A DNA stretch of 16,693 nucleotides from Rhodoferax sp. (lineage in GTDB: Bacteria; Pseudomonadota; Gammaproteobacteria; Burkholderiales; Burkholderiaceae_C): positions 1-16,693 of the forward strand of contig JAUXQA010000091.1 in the NCBI GenBank assembly GCA_030683195.1, written 5' to 3'. Every line of letters begins with the position of its first letter. Position 1 is the first letter of the stretch. A model generated the notes under the pieces. It worked only from the letters and a program-made list of their open reading frames with translations. It did no database searches and was not told the origin of the DNA. Positions 1 through 7,246 of this stretch are shown in pieces. The position numbers were made by a program, and so were the translations under genes.

Positions 1-1862
1 AGTTGGCGTGGAAACTCCATGTCCACCATGTTGTGTGCCGAGACATTGATTGCAATGCTCATGAACAGGCCGGCGGTGCGCAACTCGCGAGCATGTTGCA
101 GCGCACGCTTGGCCACCCACAAGGTGAGCAAGCCCATCAGCTCTGCTTTCTCGGCCGCGACGATGAAACTGCTGGGCGGAACATTGCCAAAGCGGGGATG
201 CACCCAGCGCAGCAAGGCCTCACAGCCCGCCAGTTTTCGATCGGCAATTGAGATTTTGGGCTGCAAATGGAGCGTCAAATCATCGTTTTCAAGGGCCAGG
301 CGCAACTCTGCCATGAGCTCCAGGCTCCGCGGACCACTGGTGTCCCGCATCAAGTCATAAACACAAATACCGGACGCCTCTGTAGCGGCCCACGCCAGGG
401 CCGTATCTGCAGAGTGAAGCAGTTCATAGCCGTCAACACCGTGCAACGGCAGACTTGCAACGCCAATGCGCGTGCGCAAGATCAGGGTCAAACCCGTGGC
501 GTCAAAAGGGGCCGCTGCAATGTTTTGCAGCTGCAATGCCGTTGTCCGCATGTCTTGGGCAAGTCCGCCCGATGGCAAAAGAACCGCAAATTCGTCACCA
601 ATCAGCCGGTAGGTCTCGCCCGCAAATTTTTCGGCAAATGCTGCCACCCGATCGGCCAACTGCTGAATCAGGCGATCGGCGCTGCCGCGCCCCAGGGTGT
701 CATTGATTTGTCTGAAGTCCTTGACATTCAGCAGCAGCATGGTCAGCTCAATTTTCGGGGCGCCACCGCCTGTCAAATTCTCAATATCCTGGTGCAACTT
801 GTCCCGGTTGGGCAGGCCTGTCAATGAATCATGGAGCGCCCTGTGCCGCAATTCATGCACATTGCGGGCATTGGCCAGCGCCACCGCGAAAGAGGTTGAC
901 GCCAACGAAAAGGCAGCCAACTCTTCATCTCCAATCACCTCGTTGTTGCGAATGCCAATGATCAGCCCGCCAATGGCGACCTGATCATGCATCAATGGAA
1001 TTCCGATGGAGCAGACAATGCCCAAATTCTTGCTTTGTGCGCCTTGGTTAAGTTGGGCAAGTCCAGCCTCCCGTATGGCCACAATGCGCTGCTCACGCAG
1101 CGCGATACCCATCACGCTGCTGTTCAGGGGCAGCCGCTGCAATGCCTTCACGTAGGGCTCTGGCGCGTCCGGCGCATGGTAGGACACCAGCTGAAAATAG
1201 CCCGGCTCCGGATCAGGACGAAAAAACGCAGCCCAAATGCCCGGAAACAATTCAGACAGCTTTTTCAGGGCCAGATCGGCCAATTGCTTTTCGGTGTGGT
1301 TTTGTCCCAGTTCTGGAGCCATGCCCAACAGCAGGCGTTGCAGTTGGTCACGACGGCGCAGTTCGGAAATCAGCATCAATTGCCCTGCCAGGTCGGCGAG
1401 GCCGCGGGCCAAGTCGGCCTCTGCCTGACTCCAGCCGCGCGAGGTATTGCGCTGTTCACAGCACAAAACCCCCACCATCTTTCCTGCCCGCCGAATAGTT
1501 GCATCCAGCAGCGCGAAAACATCCAGTGGTTTGAGGTAGTTCTCTGTCAGTTCACTTGTTCGCGGGTCGTGCTGCGCATCATTCACCTCCAAAACGCGAT
1601 GCGCATTCATGGCATCAAAATAGGCGGGGCAATCTGCGGCGTCCAGCATGCCTGTGGCGTGCACCACGCCATGGCCCCGCTTGTAGCTGGCAATGCACAC
1701 CATCTGGCTGCCGTTGCCCGCAAACTGCCAGACAGACGCGTTGTCTACGTCCATGGTCTTGCCAGCACAGTCCAGCAACAGGTCAAGTGCGCCGACCAGG
1801 GGCAGGGTCCAGAAGGACTCATCTTTGCTGAGGCTCAGCAATATGGCGTTCGTATCGATCAT
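1..1862 (-). CDS. GAF-GAF-GGDEF(degenerate)-EAL protein, C-terminus cut by window edge
   Basis: Read on the minus strand from ATG at 1862; the codon just before it is an in-frame TGA, so this is the first possible start. It is open for 620 codons to the window edge. Residues about 12-165 and 180-340 look like two GAF sensory domains (the first includes RRAGKMVGVLCCEQ). LHDSLTGLPNR opens a GGDEF domain. There the metal-binding DxD position reads NVKDF (N379) and the signature reads IGDEF (421-425), so cyclase activity is doubtful. An EAL domain follows, with QPKI, CEALLRW (E548) and INVSA visible; roughly the last 150 residues lie outside. Predicted role: a cytosolic c-di-GMP phosphodiesterase, or a receptor in which the GGDEF domain only binds GTP. 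No membrane segment is seen. It lies downstream of the LysR gene on the same strand, 108 bp away. Domain calls are firm; activity is inference. Confidence 0.9.
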   Translation of the reverse strand, partial: MIDTNAILLSLSKDESFWTLPLVGALDLLLDCAGKTMDVDNASVWQFAGNGSQMVCIASYKRGHGVVHATGMLDAADCPAYFDAMNAHRVLEVNDAQHDPRTSELTENYLKPLDVFALLDATIRRAGKMVGVLCCEQRNTSRGWSQAEADLARGLADLAGQLMLISELRRRDQLQRLLLGMAPELGQNHTEKQLADLALKKLSELFPGIWAAFFRPDPEPGYFQLVSYHAPDAPEPYVKALQRLPLNSSVMGIALREQRIVAIREAGLAQLNQGAQSKNLGIVCSIGIPLMHDQVAIGGLIIGIRNNEVIGDEELAAFSLASTSFAVALANARNVHELRHRALHDSLTGLPNRDKLHQDIENLTGGGAPKIELTMLLLNVKDFRQINDTLGRGSADRLIQQLADRVAAFAEKFAGETYRLIGDEFAVLLPSGGLAQDMRTTALQLQNIAAAPFDATGLTLILRTRIGVASLPLHGVDGYELLHSADTALAWAATEASGICVYDLMRDTSGPRSLELMAELRLALENDDLTLHLQPKISIADRKLAGCEALLRWVHPRFGNVPPSSFIVAAEKAELMGLLTLWVAKRALQHARELRTAGLFMSIAINVSAHNMVDMEFPRQ

Positions 1863-1970
1863 TCAAAACCCCGGTTTACAGCATCTGAACACTCAACGTC
1901 CGCACAGACAACAAGCCCCGCCCGGATCATTGAATGGATGATAGCCGCAGCACCACAAGGTCATGTCACT

Positions 1971-2873
1971 TCACACCACAAACGGGGTCTCGGACGCACC
2001 AGTCAGCAGTCTCTCCAGCGGTTCAATGTGGTGGCGGTGTGGCGTGGTGATGGCATAAAAGCGCTCTTGCAGCACACCGGATCGCCCCACGCACACCAGC
2101 GAGCCCGACTGCAACTCGTCCTGCACTACCACCTCCGGCAGCACGGTTACCCAACCGCTGTCGCGTGCGATCAGGCGCAGCATGGCCATGTCATCCACCT
2201 CAGCTCGCAAGCGGGGAGTGATGTTGGCCGAGGCGCACAGGGCGTCAAACTGGGCCCGAATGGCGCTGCGTGGCCCGGGTAGCGCAATGTCAAGGCCCTC
2301 AAGGTCCTCGGGCACCCGCAAGGCAAGCGGCTGCCACAAGCGTGCCGGGCCGACCAATGAAATGGCCTGGCTGCCTAAAAAGTGGCAGTGCAGCGGGCGG
2401 TTCACATCCGAAGGAACGGTTTCATTGGCCAGCACCACGTCCAGTTGATGCTGAATCAGCCGCGTCAGCAAACCCTCCAGCGGGCCGGATTCAAGCGTCA
2501 ATACCAGTGTCGGGTCGGCCAGCAGGGGGCGAATCCGGTTCTCCTGGTAATTGCGGGACAAGGTGGCCACGCTGCCAATGCGCAGGCGTGTGACGCCTTC
2601 GCTGCGCCCTTGCAGGCGGCCCAGCATTTCTTGGCCCATGCCAAAAATGTCTTCCGAGTAAGCCAGTACCAGTTGGCCGGTGTCGGTCAGCACCAGGCGG
2701 CGCCCTTCGCGGGTGAACAGCACTTGACCCAGGCGCTCCTCTAGCTGGCGAATCTGGGCAGACAGCGCTGACTGGGAGGTGTGCAGTTCTTGAGCCGCCC
2801 GCGTCAGATGGCCCACCTTGGCCACTCGCCAAAAGTAAAAAAGGTGGTGAAAGTTCAGTTGATCAAGCTTCAT
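1971..2873 (-). CDS. LysR-type transcriptional regulator, NhaR-like, divergent from dabBA
   Basis: This is a 300-aa protein of normal LysR length. The N-terminal winged helix-turn-helix spans about residues 1-65 and contains LTRAAQELHTSQSALSAQIR and LEERLG. The opening NFHHLFYFWRVAKVG is typical of the NhaR subgroup. Residues about 90-295 form the effector-binding domain. The ATG at 2873 is preceded only by an A-rich AAAGAAC and no strong Shine-Dalgarno. The gene is transcribed away from dabB, whose start is 98 bp off. LysR genes commonly sit divergent to the operon they control, and such regulators occur beside dab operons, so control of dabBA, perhaps in response to inorganic carbon or pH, is the natural inference. 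NhaR itself responds to sodium; I cannot tell the ligand here. The start codon lies inside one arm of an inverted repeat (2872-2879), consistent with autoregulation. Confidence 0.92.
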   Translation of the reverse strand: MKLDQLNFHHLFYFWRVAKVGHLTRAAQELHTSQSALSAQIRQLEERLGQVLFTREGRRLVLTDTGQLVLAYSEDIFGMGQEMLGRLQGRSEGVTRLRIGSVATLSRNYQENRIRPLLADPTLVLTLESGPLEGLLTRLIQHQLDVVLANETVPSDVNRPLHCHFLGSQAISLVGPARLWQPLALRVPEDLEGLDIALPGPRSAIRAQFDALCASANITPRLRAEVDDMAMLRLIARDSGWVTVLPEVVVQDELQSGSLVCVGRSGVLQERFYAITTPHRHHIEPLERLLTGASETPFVV

Positions 2874-2925
2874 TGTTCTTTTTTATGTATCAAAAAGATC
2901 GTATTAATGTATTTTACAGAACAAT
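2872..2925. promoter_or_regulatory. Divergent LysR/dabB regulatory region with perfect 8-bp inverted repeat
   Basis: ATTGTTCT at 2872-2879 and AGAACAAT at 2918-2925 are exact inverted repeats separated by 38 bp of A/T-rich DNA, a sharp contrast to the GC-rich flanks. Between them lie two direct copies of ATGTAT (2885-2890 and 2908-2913) and an ATC-N5-GAT element. I see no good -35/-10 pair for dabB, which fits a promoter that needs an activator. LysR proteins bind dyad sites in exactly such divergent gaps; that this is the site is inference. Confidence 0.5.
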
Positions 2926-2971
2926 TTCCCGGCGGCATGATCGCGGCAGTTTGTAACCGAGAGACCTGACG

Positions 2972-4513
2972 ATGAATACCCTTCTACTGGCGCTGGCGGC
3001 ACTGATGCCTGCCATCCTGATGCTGGCCGGCATGTGGCTGTGCCTGATACCGGTCCAGTCCACGGGACGCATGTGGCGCGTGTTGCAAGTGCTCTCAAGC
3101 ATGGCGCTGGCCTTCACGGTGGTGGCATTATTTGCCGGGCAGCCGCCGCCGGAGCTCCAGCCATGGCTTAAAGCCAGCCCCATTGGCATGGCGCTGGCCG
3201 TGCTGGTGCAGTTGCTGTGCACCGTGATTGCCGCTTTCTCCTCACGCTACTTGCAAGGCGAGCCCGGGCAACAGCGCTTTGTGGCCGCGCTTGCTGGCGT
3301 GGTGGCTGCGGTGCATGTGTTGCTCATGGCCGACCATTGGGTGGTGCTGATCGGCGCCTGGGCCTTGGTGGGCGTGGCGCTGCAGCACTTGCTGTGCTTT
3401 TACCCGGACCGCCCTTTTGCCTTGTTGGCAGCCCATAAAAAGCAAATCGCCGACCGGCTGGCAGACGTGTTGCTGGTGGGCGCTGCCGCGCAGGCCTGGC
3501 GCGCTGTAGGCAGCGGCTCGTTGTCAGACTTGTGGGTGCATCTGGAGCGTTACGGCATGTCTACCGCCTTGCAGGCCAGCGCGGTGTGCCTGGTGCTGGG
3601 GGTTATTTTGCGGACCGCCTTGTTGCCGGTGCATGGCTGGCTGATTCAGGTCATGGAAGCCCCCACGCCGGTGTCTGCCCTGCTGCACGCCGGTGTGGTC
3701 AATCTGGGCGGCTATGTGTTGATTCGCTTTGCGCCCTTGCTGGAGCAGGCTCCTGCAGCGCGTGCGCTGCTGGTCGCGTTCGGGCTGGTCACCGCTGTGC
3801 TGGCTGGCATGGTCATGCTGACCCGCATCAGCGTCAAGGTCAGGCTGGCTTGGTCCACCGTGGCCCAAATGGGTTTTATGTTGCTGGAGTGCGGCTTGGG
3901 CCTGTATACCCTGGCGGCCCTGCATTTGCTCGGACATTCGCTGTACAAGGCGCATGCCTTTTTGTCGGCCAGCACCGTGGTGCGCCAGACCCGATTGCAG
4001 GGCATGCACAGCCCGGCGTCACCCACGACCATGAGCCTGTTTTTTGCCCCGGCTGTGGCCATTGCCACGGTGCTGCTGGTTCAGTGGGCGGTGGAAGGCA
4101 CGGCCTGGCCCTGGTGGTGGAGCACAGTGTTGGGTCTGGCCTGGGCGCCTTTGTTGTGGATGCCTGCCGGGGGGGCCGGCCTGCGCGCGCATGCCACTCA
4201 GGGCGCTTGGGGCGTGTTGATGGTGGCTGGCCTGACCGGCGCCACGCTGCTGGCGCATGCCTTGCCGCTGGGTGTTCAAGATGCGCCGAACACCACGCTG
4301 GGCCTGGTAGCCATGCTGGGCATGGCGGGCTTGTACCTTGGCCTGGCATTGCTGCAACTGCAGCCGCAGCCGCACAGCTTGCGCGCCTGGCGGCGCTGGA
4401 GTTATGCCGGGTTTTACCTGGACGAGGCATTCACCCGTTTGGCCCTGCAGCTCTGGCCTACCCGCTGGACCCCTGCTGCCCCCATGGCCCAGGCCGCCCA
4501 CACCCCCAAATGA
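2972..4513 (+). CDS. dabB: DabB, membrane subunit of the DAB inorganic-carbon transporter
   Basis: This 513-aa, highly hydrophobic protein of the NuoL/MrpA-like proton-translocating family has a dozen or more membrane helices. Diagnostic stretches are LLPVHGWLIQVMEAPTPVSALLHAGVV (217-243, given here in parts: HGW at 221-223, EAPTPVSALLH at 229-239), LAWSTVAQMGFM (292-303) and HSLYKAHAFLSAS with K326. In the DAB system (described in Halothiobacillus neapolitanus) this subunit is thought to pass protons that drive CO2 hydration by DabA. By eye, the TM5 glutamate of NuoL is alanine here (A131 in GAWALVG) and the NuoL channel lysine aligns with R214. Both differences suit a DabB rather than a complex I subunit. 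No nuo genes are nearby. A weak GAGAGA lies 8 bp ahead of the ATG. dabA begins 21 bp after the stop, so the two are one operon. Confidence 0.93.
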   Translation: MNTLLLALAALMPAILMLAGMWLCLIPVQSTGRMWRVLQVLSSMALAFTVVALFAGQPPPELQPWLKASPIGMALAVLVQLLCTVIAAFSSRYLQGEPGQQRFVAALAGVVAAVHVLLMADHWVVLIGAWALVGVALQHLLCFYPDRPFALLAAHKKQIADRLADVLLVGAAAQAWRAVGSGSLSDLWVHLERYGMSTALQASAVCLVLGVILRTALLPVHGWLIQVMEAPTPVSALLHAGVVNLGGYVLIRFAPLLEQAPAARALLVAFGLVTAVLAGMVMLTRISVKVRLAWSTVAQMGFMLLECGLGLYTLAALHLLGHSLYKAHAFLSASTVVRQTRLQGMHSPASPTTMSLFFAPAVAIATVLLVQWAVEGTAWPWWWSTVLGLAWAPLLWMPAGGAGLRAHATQGAWGVLMVAGLTGATLLAHALPLGVQDAPNTTLGLVAMLGMAGLYLGLALLQLQPQPHSLRAWRRWSYAGFYLDEAFTRLALQLWPTRWTPAAPMAQAAHTPK

Positions 4514-4534
4514 ACTGACACCCAGGAGACCACC

Positions 4535-7069
4535 ATGATGCCAACATGGGACCGCAACGAGCAGCCCGACCTTGAGGGTCAATCCTTTACAGATGTGCAT
4601 GCGCAAATTGAGGCAGCATGTCACCAGGCCTGCCAGGCCATTGCGCCAGCTTGGCCGCTGGACCGCGCGATTGCGGTCAACCCGCACTGGTCACGCATTG
4701 GCATGCCCCTGCGCCGGGTGGCGGCCCGCATGGCGCTGCTTGGCAGCATTCAGGTGTTTCAGCCGCGAGACCAGCAGCTTCAGGCCTGGAAGGCGGGCCG
4801 GATCAGCGCCGCCGATCTGGACACTGCCCTGCAGCAGTTGCCAGATGCCCAGTCAGCCGGTTTGACGCCTGCGCAGTGCCTGCAAGCTATTCGCACCTCG
4901 CCGCCGGTGCAACAGTTTCCCCTCTTGATTGACGTGCTTGACAACGACCCCAAGCGCCACATCCGATTGTCGTGGCGCCAGGCTGTTACCCACCAGGTGA
5001 GTCAAACCTGTGCGGCCTACTTTGATGAGCACCAGGCCGACTGGCAGCCCGAGCGCTCACCGGGCCTGTATGCCTTTTGGCGCGAGACTCTGCAGCACGA
5101 CTATGGCATTGGCATGCTGATGGGTTTGCCGCGCCTGGGGCGGGCCCTCAAAGCGCTGCCCGCCAACCGCCAGGATGCCGAGCGCTGGGTGTACCAGCGT
5201 CTGGGGCTGGCGCCAGCGGTGTGGCCGGACTACCTGGAGTCGGTGTTGCTCAGTGTGAACGGCTGGGCATCCTGGTGCGCCTATTTGGGTTGGCAGGCCA
5301 GGCTGGAGGGCCGCGAAGATGCACACCTGCGGGAGCTGCTGGCCATTCGGCTGGCATGGGGCGCGGTGCTGCTGGAGTGCACCGATGACGCCGCCGCTGT
5401 GCAGGCCTTTACCGCCTTGCAACAGAGCTGGTGCCAGGCACCGCAACTGCTGCAGGCAGCCGAACAAGCGTTTCTGCCCGATGAGGTCTGGCAGTTGGCG
5501 CTGGAGCTGGGCTACCAGCGGGGCCTGGCGCAGCAACTGCTCGCGGTAGGGCAGGTGGGCGCAGCGTCGGCTGTGGTGCCAGCGGTTGAGGTGCAGGCCG
5601 CCTTCTGCATTGATGTGCGCAGCGAGCCCCTGCGCCGGGCCCTTGAGGCCGCCTGGCCTGCTATGCAGACGGTGGGTTTTGCAGGCTTTTTTGGCTTGCC
5701 CGTGGCCTACACCCCGCTGGCCACCCAGGCCCGGCGTCCCCAACTGCCAGGCCTGCTGCCACCGGCCATGGAGGTCACCGACTGCCTGGTGCCCGCCAGC
5801 GCGGCCCAAGCGGCCCCCAACGCCGCCTTGCAAAGCGCAGCCAGCCAGTCCCGCTTGGCCCGTTTTGCCTTGTCAGACCAATGGCAGGCTGCCAGCCGCT
5901 GGCCGGGCGCTGCGTTTTCGTTTGTGGAGGCCGCTGGTTTTGGCTACGCCGGCAAACTCGGGCAATGGCTATTGCCAAGCCGGCAAGCCCGGGCCAGAGA
6001 CGACCTAGAGGGCCTGGCCCCGCGCTATCGTCTTATCTGCCGGCCTCAAGTGACCGGGCTGGAGCCTGGCGCGCAGGTGGCGCTGGCGGCCGGTGTGCTG
6101 CATGCCATGGGTCTGGAGAAGAACCTGGCGCCGCTGGTGCTGCTGGTGGGGCATGGCAGCCAATCGGCCAACAACGCCCACGCCGCTGCGCTGGACTGTG
6201 GTGCGTGCTGCGGCCAAACCGGCGAGGTCAACGCGCGCAGCCTGGCGCATTTGCTTAACCACCCTGCCGTGCGCTCCGGTTTGCAGCAGCGCGGCATTGT
6301 TGTGCCCGAGGTCACTTGGTTTGTAGCCGCCTTGCACAACACGACCACCGACGAAATCGAGGCCTTTGACCTTGACTTGCTACCTCTTGACGCGCGTGGA
6401 CGTTGGGACCGTTTGCAGCCGGCCTTGGCTACGGCGGGCAACCAGGTGCGCCGGGAGCGGGCACCCCTGCTCAAGCTGAACCCCGATGCCTCGCACGGCG
6501 ATTTGCTCGACCAACTGCGCCGCCGGGCCAATGACGGGGCCCAAACGCGACCCGAATGGGGCTTGGCAGGCAACGCCGCCTTTTTGATTGCCCCCCGGGC
6601 GCGCAGTGGTGGAACCGCCTTGGCGGGACGCTGCTTTTTGCACGACTACGACGTCAGCCAGGATGCCGATGGCAGTGTGCTGGAGTTGCTGATGACCGCA
6701 CCGATGCTGGTGACGCACTGGATCAATTGGCAATACCACGCCTCTGCTTGCGATCCCTTGCGCCTGGGGAGCGGCAACAAGGTGCTGCATAACGTGGTGG
6801 GCGGCAACATTGGTGTGTTCGAGGGCAACGGGGGCGACCTGCGCATTGGCCTGTCGCGCCAATCGCTGCACGACGGTGACCGCTGGGTGCATGAGCCGTT
6901 GCGTCTGACCGTGGTGATTGATGCGCCGCAGCCGGCCATTTTGGCCGTGATCGGCAAGCACGCGGTGCTTCAGCAATTGCTGGATAACGGTTGGCTGCAC
7001 CTTTGGTGTTTTGGCGAGTCTGGCTTGCTGCGCTACAACCGCGGAGAATGGCACTCTTTGGATTTTTGA
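4535..7069 (+). CDS. dabA: DabA (DUF2309/UPF0753), carbonic-anhydrase-like subunit of the DAB complex
   Basis: This is an 844-aa soluble protein of the DUF2309 family. DabA binds zinc in a beta-carbonic-anhydrase-like site and, with DabB, converts CO2 to bicarbonate in an energy-coupled, one-way manner at the cytoplasmic face. The site is intact: C358 and D360 in AAFCIDVRSEPLRR, H540 in VLLVGHGSQSANN, and C555 in AALDCGACCG. The 15-residue H-to-C spacing equals that reported for the H. neapolitanus protein (H524, C539). R362 follows in the conserved CIDVRSE block. The N-terminal AVNPHWSRIG and the C-terminal NVVGGNIGVFEGNGGDLR are also family hallmarks. AGGAG at 4524-4528 sits 6 bp before the ATG at 4535; a second ATG at 4538 is possible. 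Length and motifs are complete, so the operon should be functional. Confidence 0.95.
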   Translation: MMPTWDRNEQPDLEGQSFTDVHAQIEAACHQACQAIAPAWPLDRAIAVNPHWSRIGMPLRRVAARMALLGSIQVFQPRDQQLQAWKAGRISAADLDTALQQLPDAQSAGLTPAQCLQAIRTSPPVQQFPLLIDVLDNDPKRHIRLSWRQAVTHQVSQTCAAYFDEHQADWQPERSPGLYAFWRETLQHDYGIGMLMGLPRLGRALKALPANRQDAERWVYQRLGLAPAVWPDYLESVLLSVNGWASWCAYLGWQARLEGREDAHLRELLAIRLAWGAVLLECTDDAAAVQAFTALQQSWCQAPQLLQAAEQAFLPDEVWQLALELGYQRGLAQQLLAVGQVGAASAVVPAVEVQAAFCIDVRSEPLRRALEAAWPAMQTVGFAGFFGLPVAYTPLATQARRPQLPGLLPPAMEVTDCLVPASAAQAAPNAALQSAASQSRLARFALSDQWQAASRWPGAAFSFVEAAGFGYAGKLGQWLLPSRQARARDDLEGLAPRYRLICRPQVTGLEPGAQVALAAGVLHAMGLEKNLAPLVLLVGHGSQSANNAHAAALDCGACCGQTGEVNARSLAHLLNHPAVRSGLQQRGIVVPEVTWFVAALHNTTTDEIEAFDLDLLPLDARGRWDRLQPALATAGNQVRRERAPLLKLNPDASHGDLLDQLRRRANDGAQTRPEWGLAGNAAFLIAPRARSGGTALAGRCFLHDYDVSQDADGSVLELLMTAPMLVTHWINWQYHASACDPLRLGSGNKVLHNVVGGNIGVFEGNGGDLRIGLSRQSLHDGDRWVHEPLRLTVVIDAPQPAILAVIGKHAVLQQLLDNGWLHLWCFGESGLLRYNRGEWHSLDF

Positions 7070-7107
7070 CGCCACCTGATTCTCGCACCCACATTCAGGC
7101 TCTCCTT

Positions 7108-7129
7108 GGGATAAACGACAATTTGTCCC
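7108..7129 (+). other. Hairpin downstream of dabA
   Basis: GGGATAAA (7108-7115) can pair with TTTGTCCC (7122-7129) over eight base pairs (one G-U) around a 6-nt loop. It lies 38 bp after the dabA stop and before the next gene. There is no run of T after it, so it is at best a weak or factor-assisted end of the dab transcript, or a processing or attenuation site. Confidence 0.3.
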
Positions 7130-7246
7130 CAGCGCAGAGGCCGCAGCTGCCATCTCGATCAGCGCAGGCCGTCAGGTTTCATGTCAACAGCGATGGAACC
7201 TGAATGCAAGGCCAATCAACTTCAGCATTATTTTTGGAATTCCCAC

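Noticed and set aside
987..2282. Long plus-strand open frame (431 codons)
   Set aside because: It is antisense to the GAF-GGDEF-EAL and LysR genes, has no family features and is rich in His/Gln/Ala as expected for a shadow of GC-rich coding DNA.
3532..4518. Plus-strand 328-codon frame overlapping dabB
   Set aside because: Out of frame with dabB, low-complexity Gly/Ala/Arg product; dabB frame carries the conserved motifs.
5057..5833. Minus-strand 258-codon frame opposite dabA
   Set aside because: Shadow of the conserved DabA frame; no ribosome binding site or domain.
7181..7246. Upstream start for osmC-ycaO adding 22 residues
   Set aside because: The added residues do not resemble the family and GGAA sits properly before the ATG at 7247.
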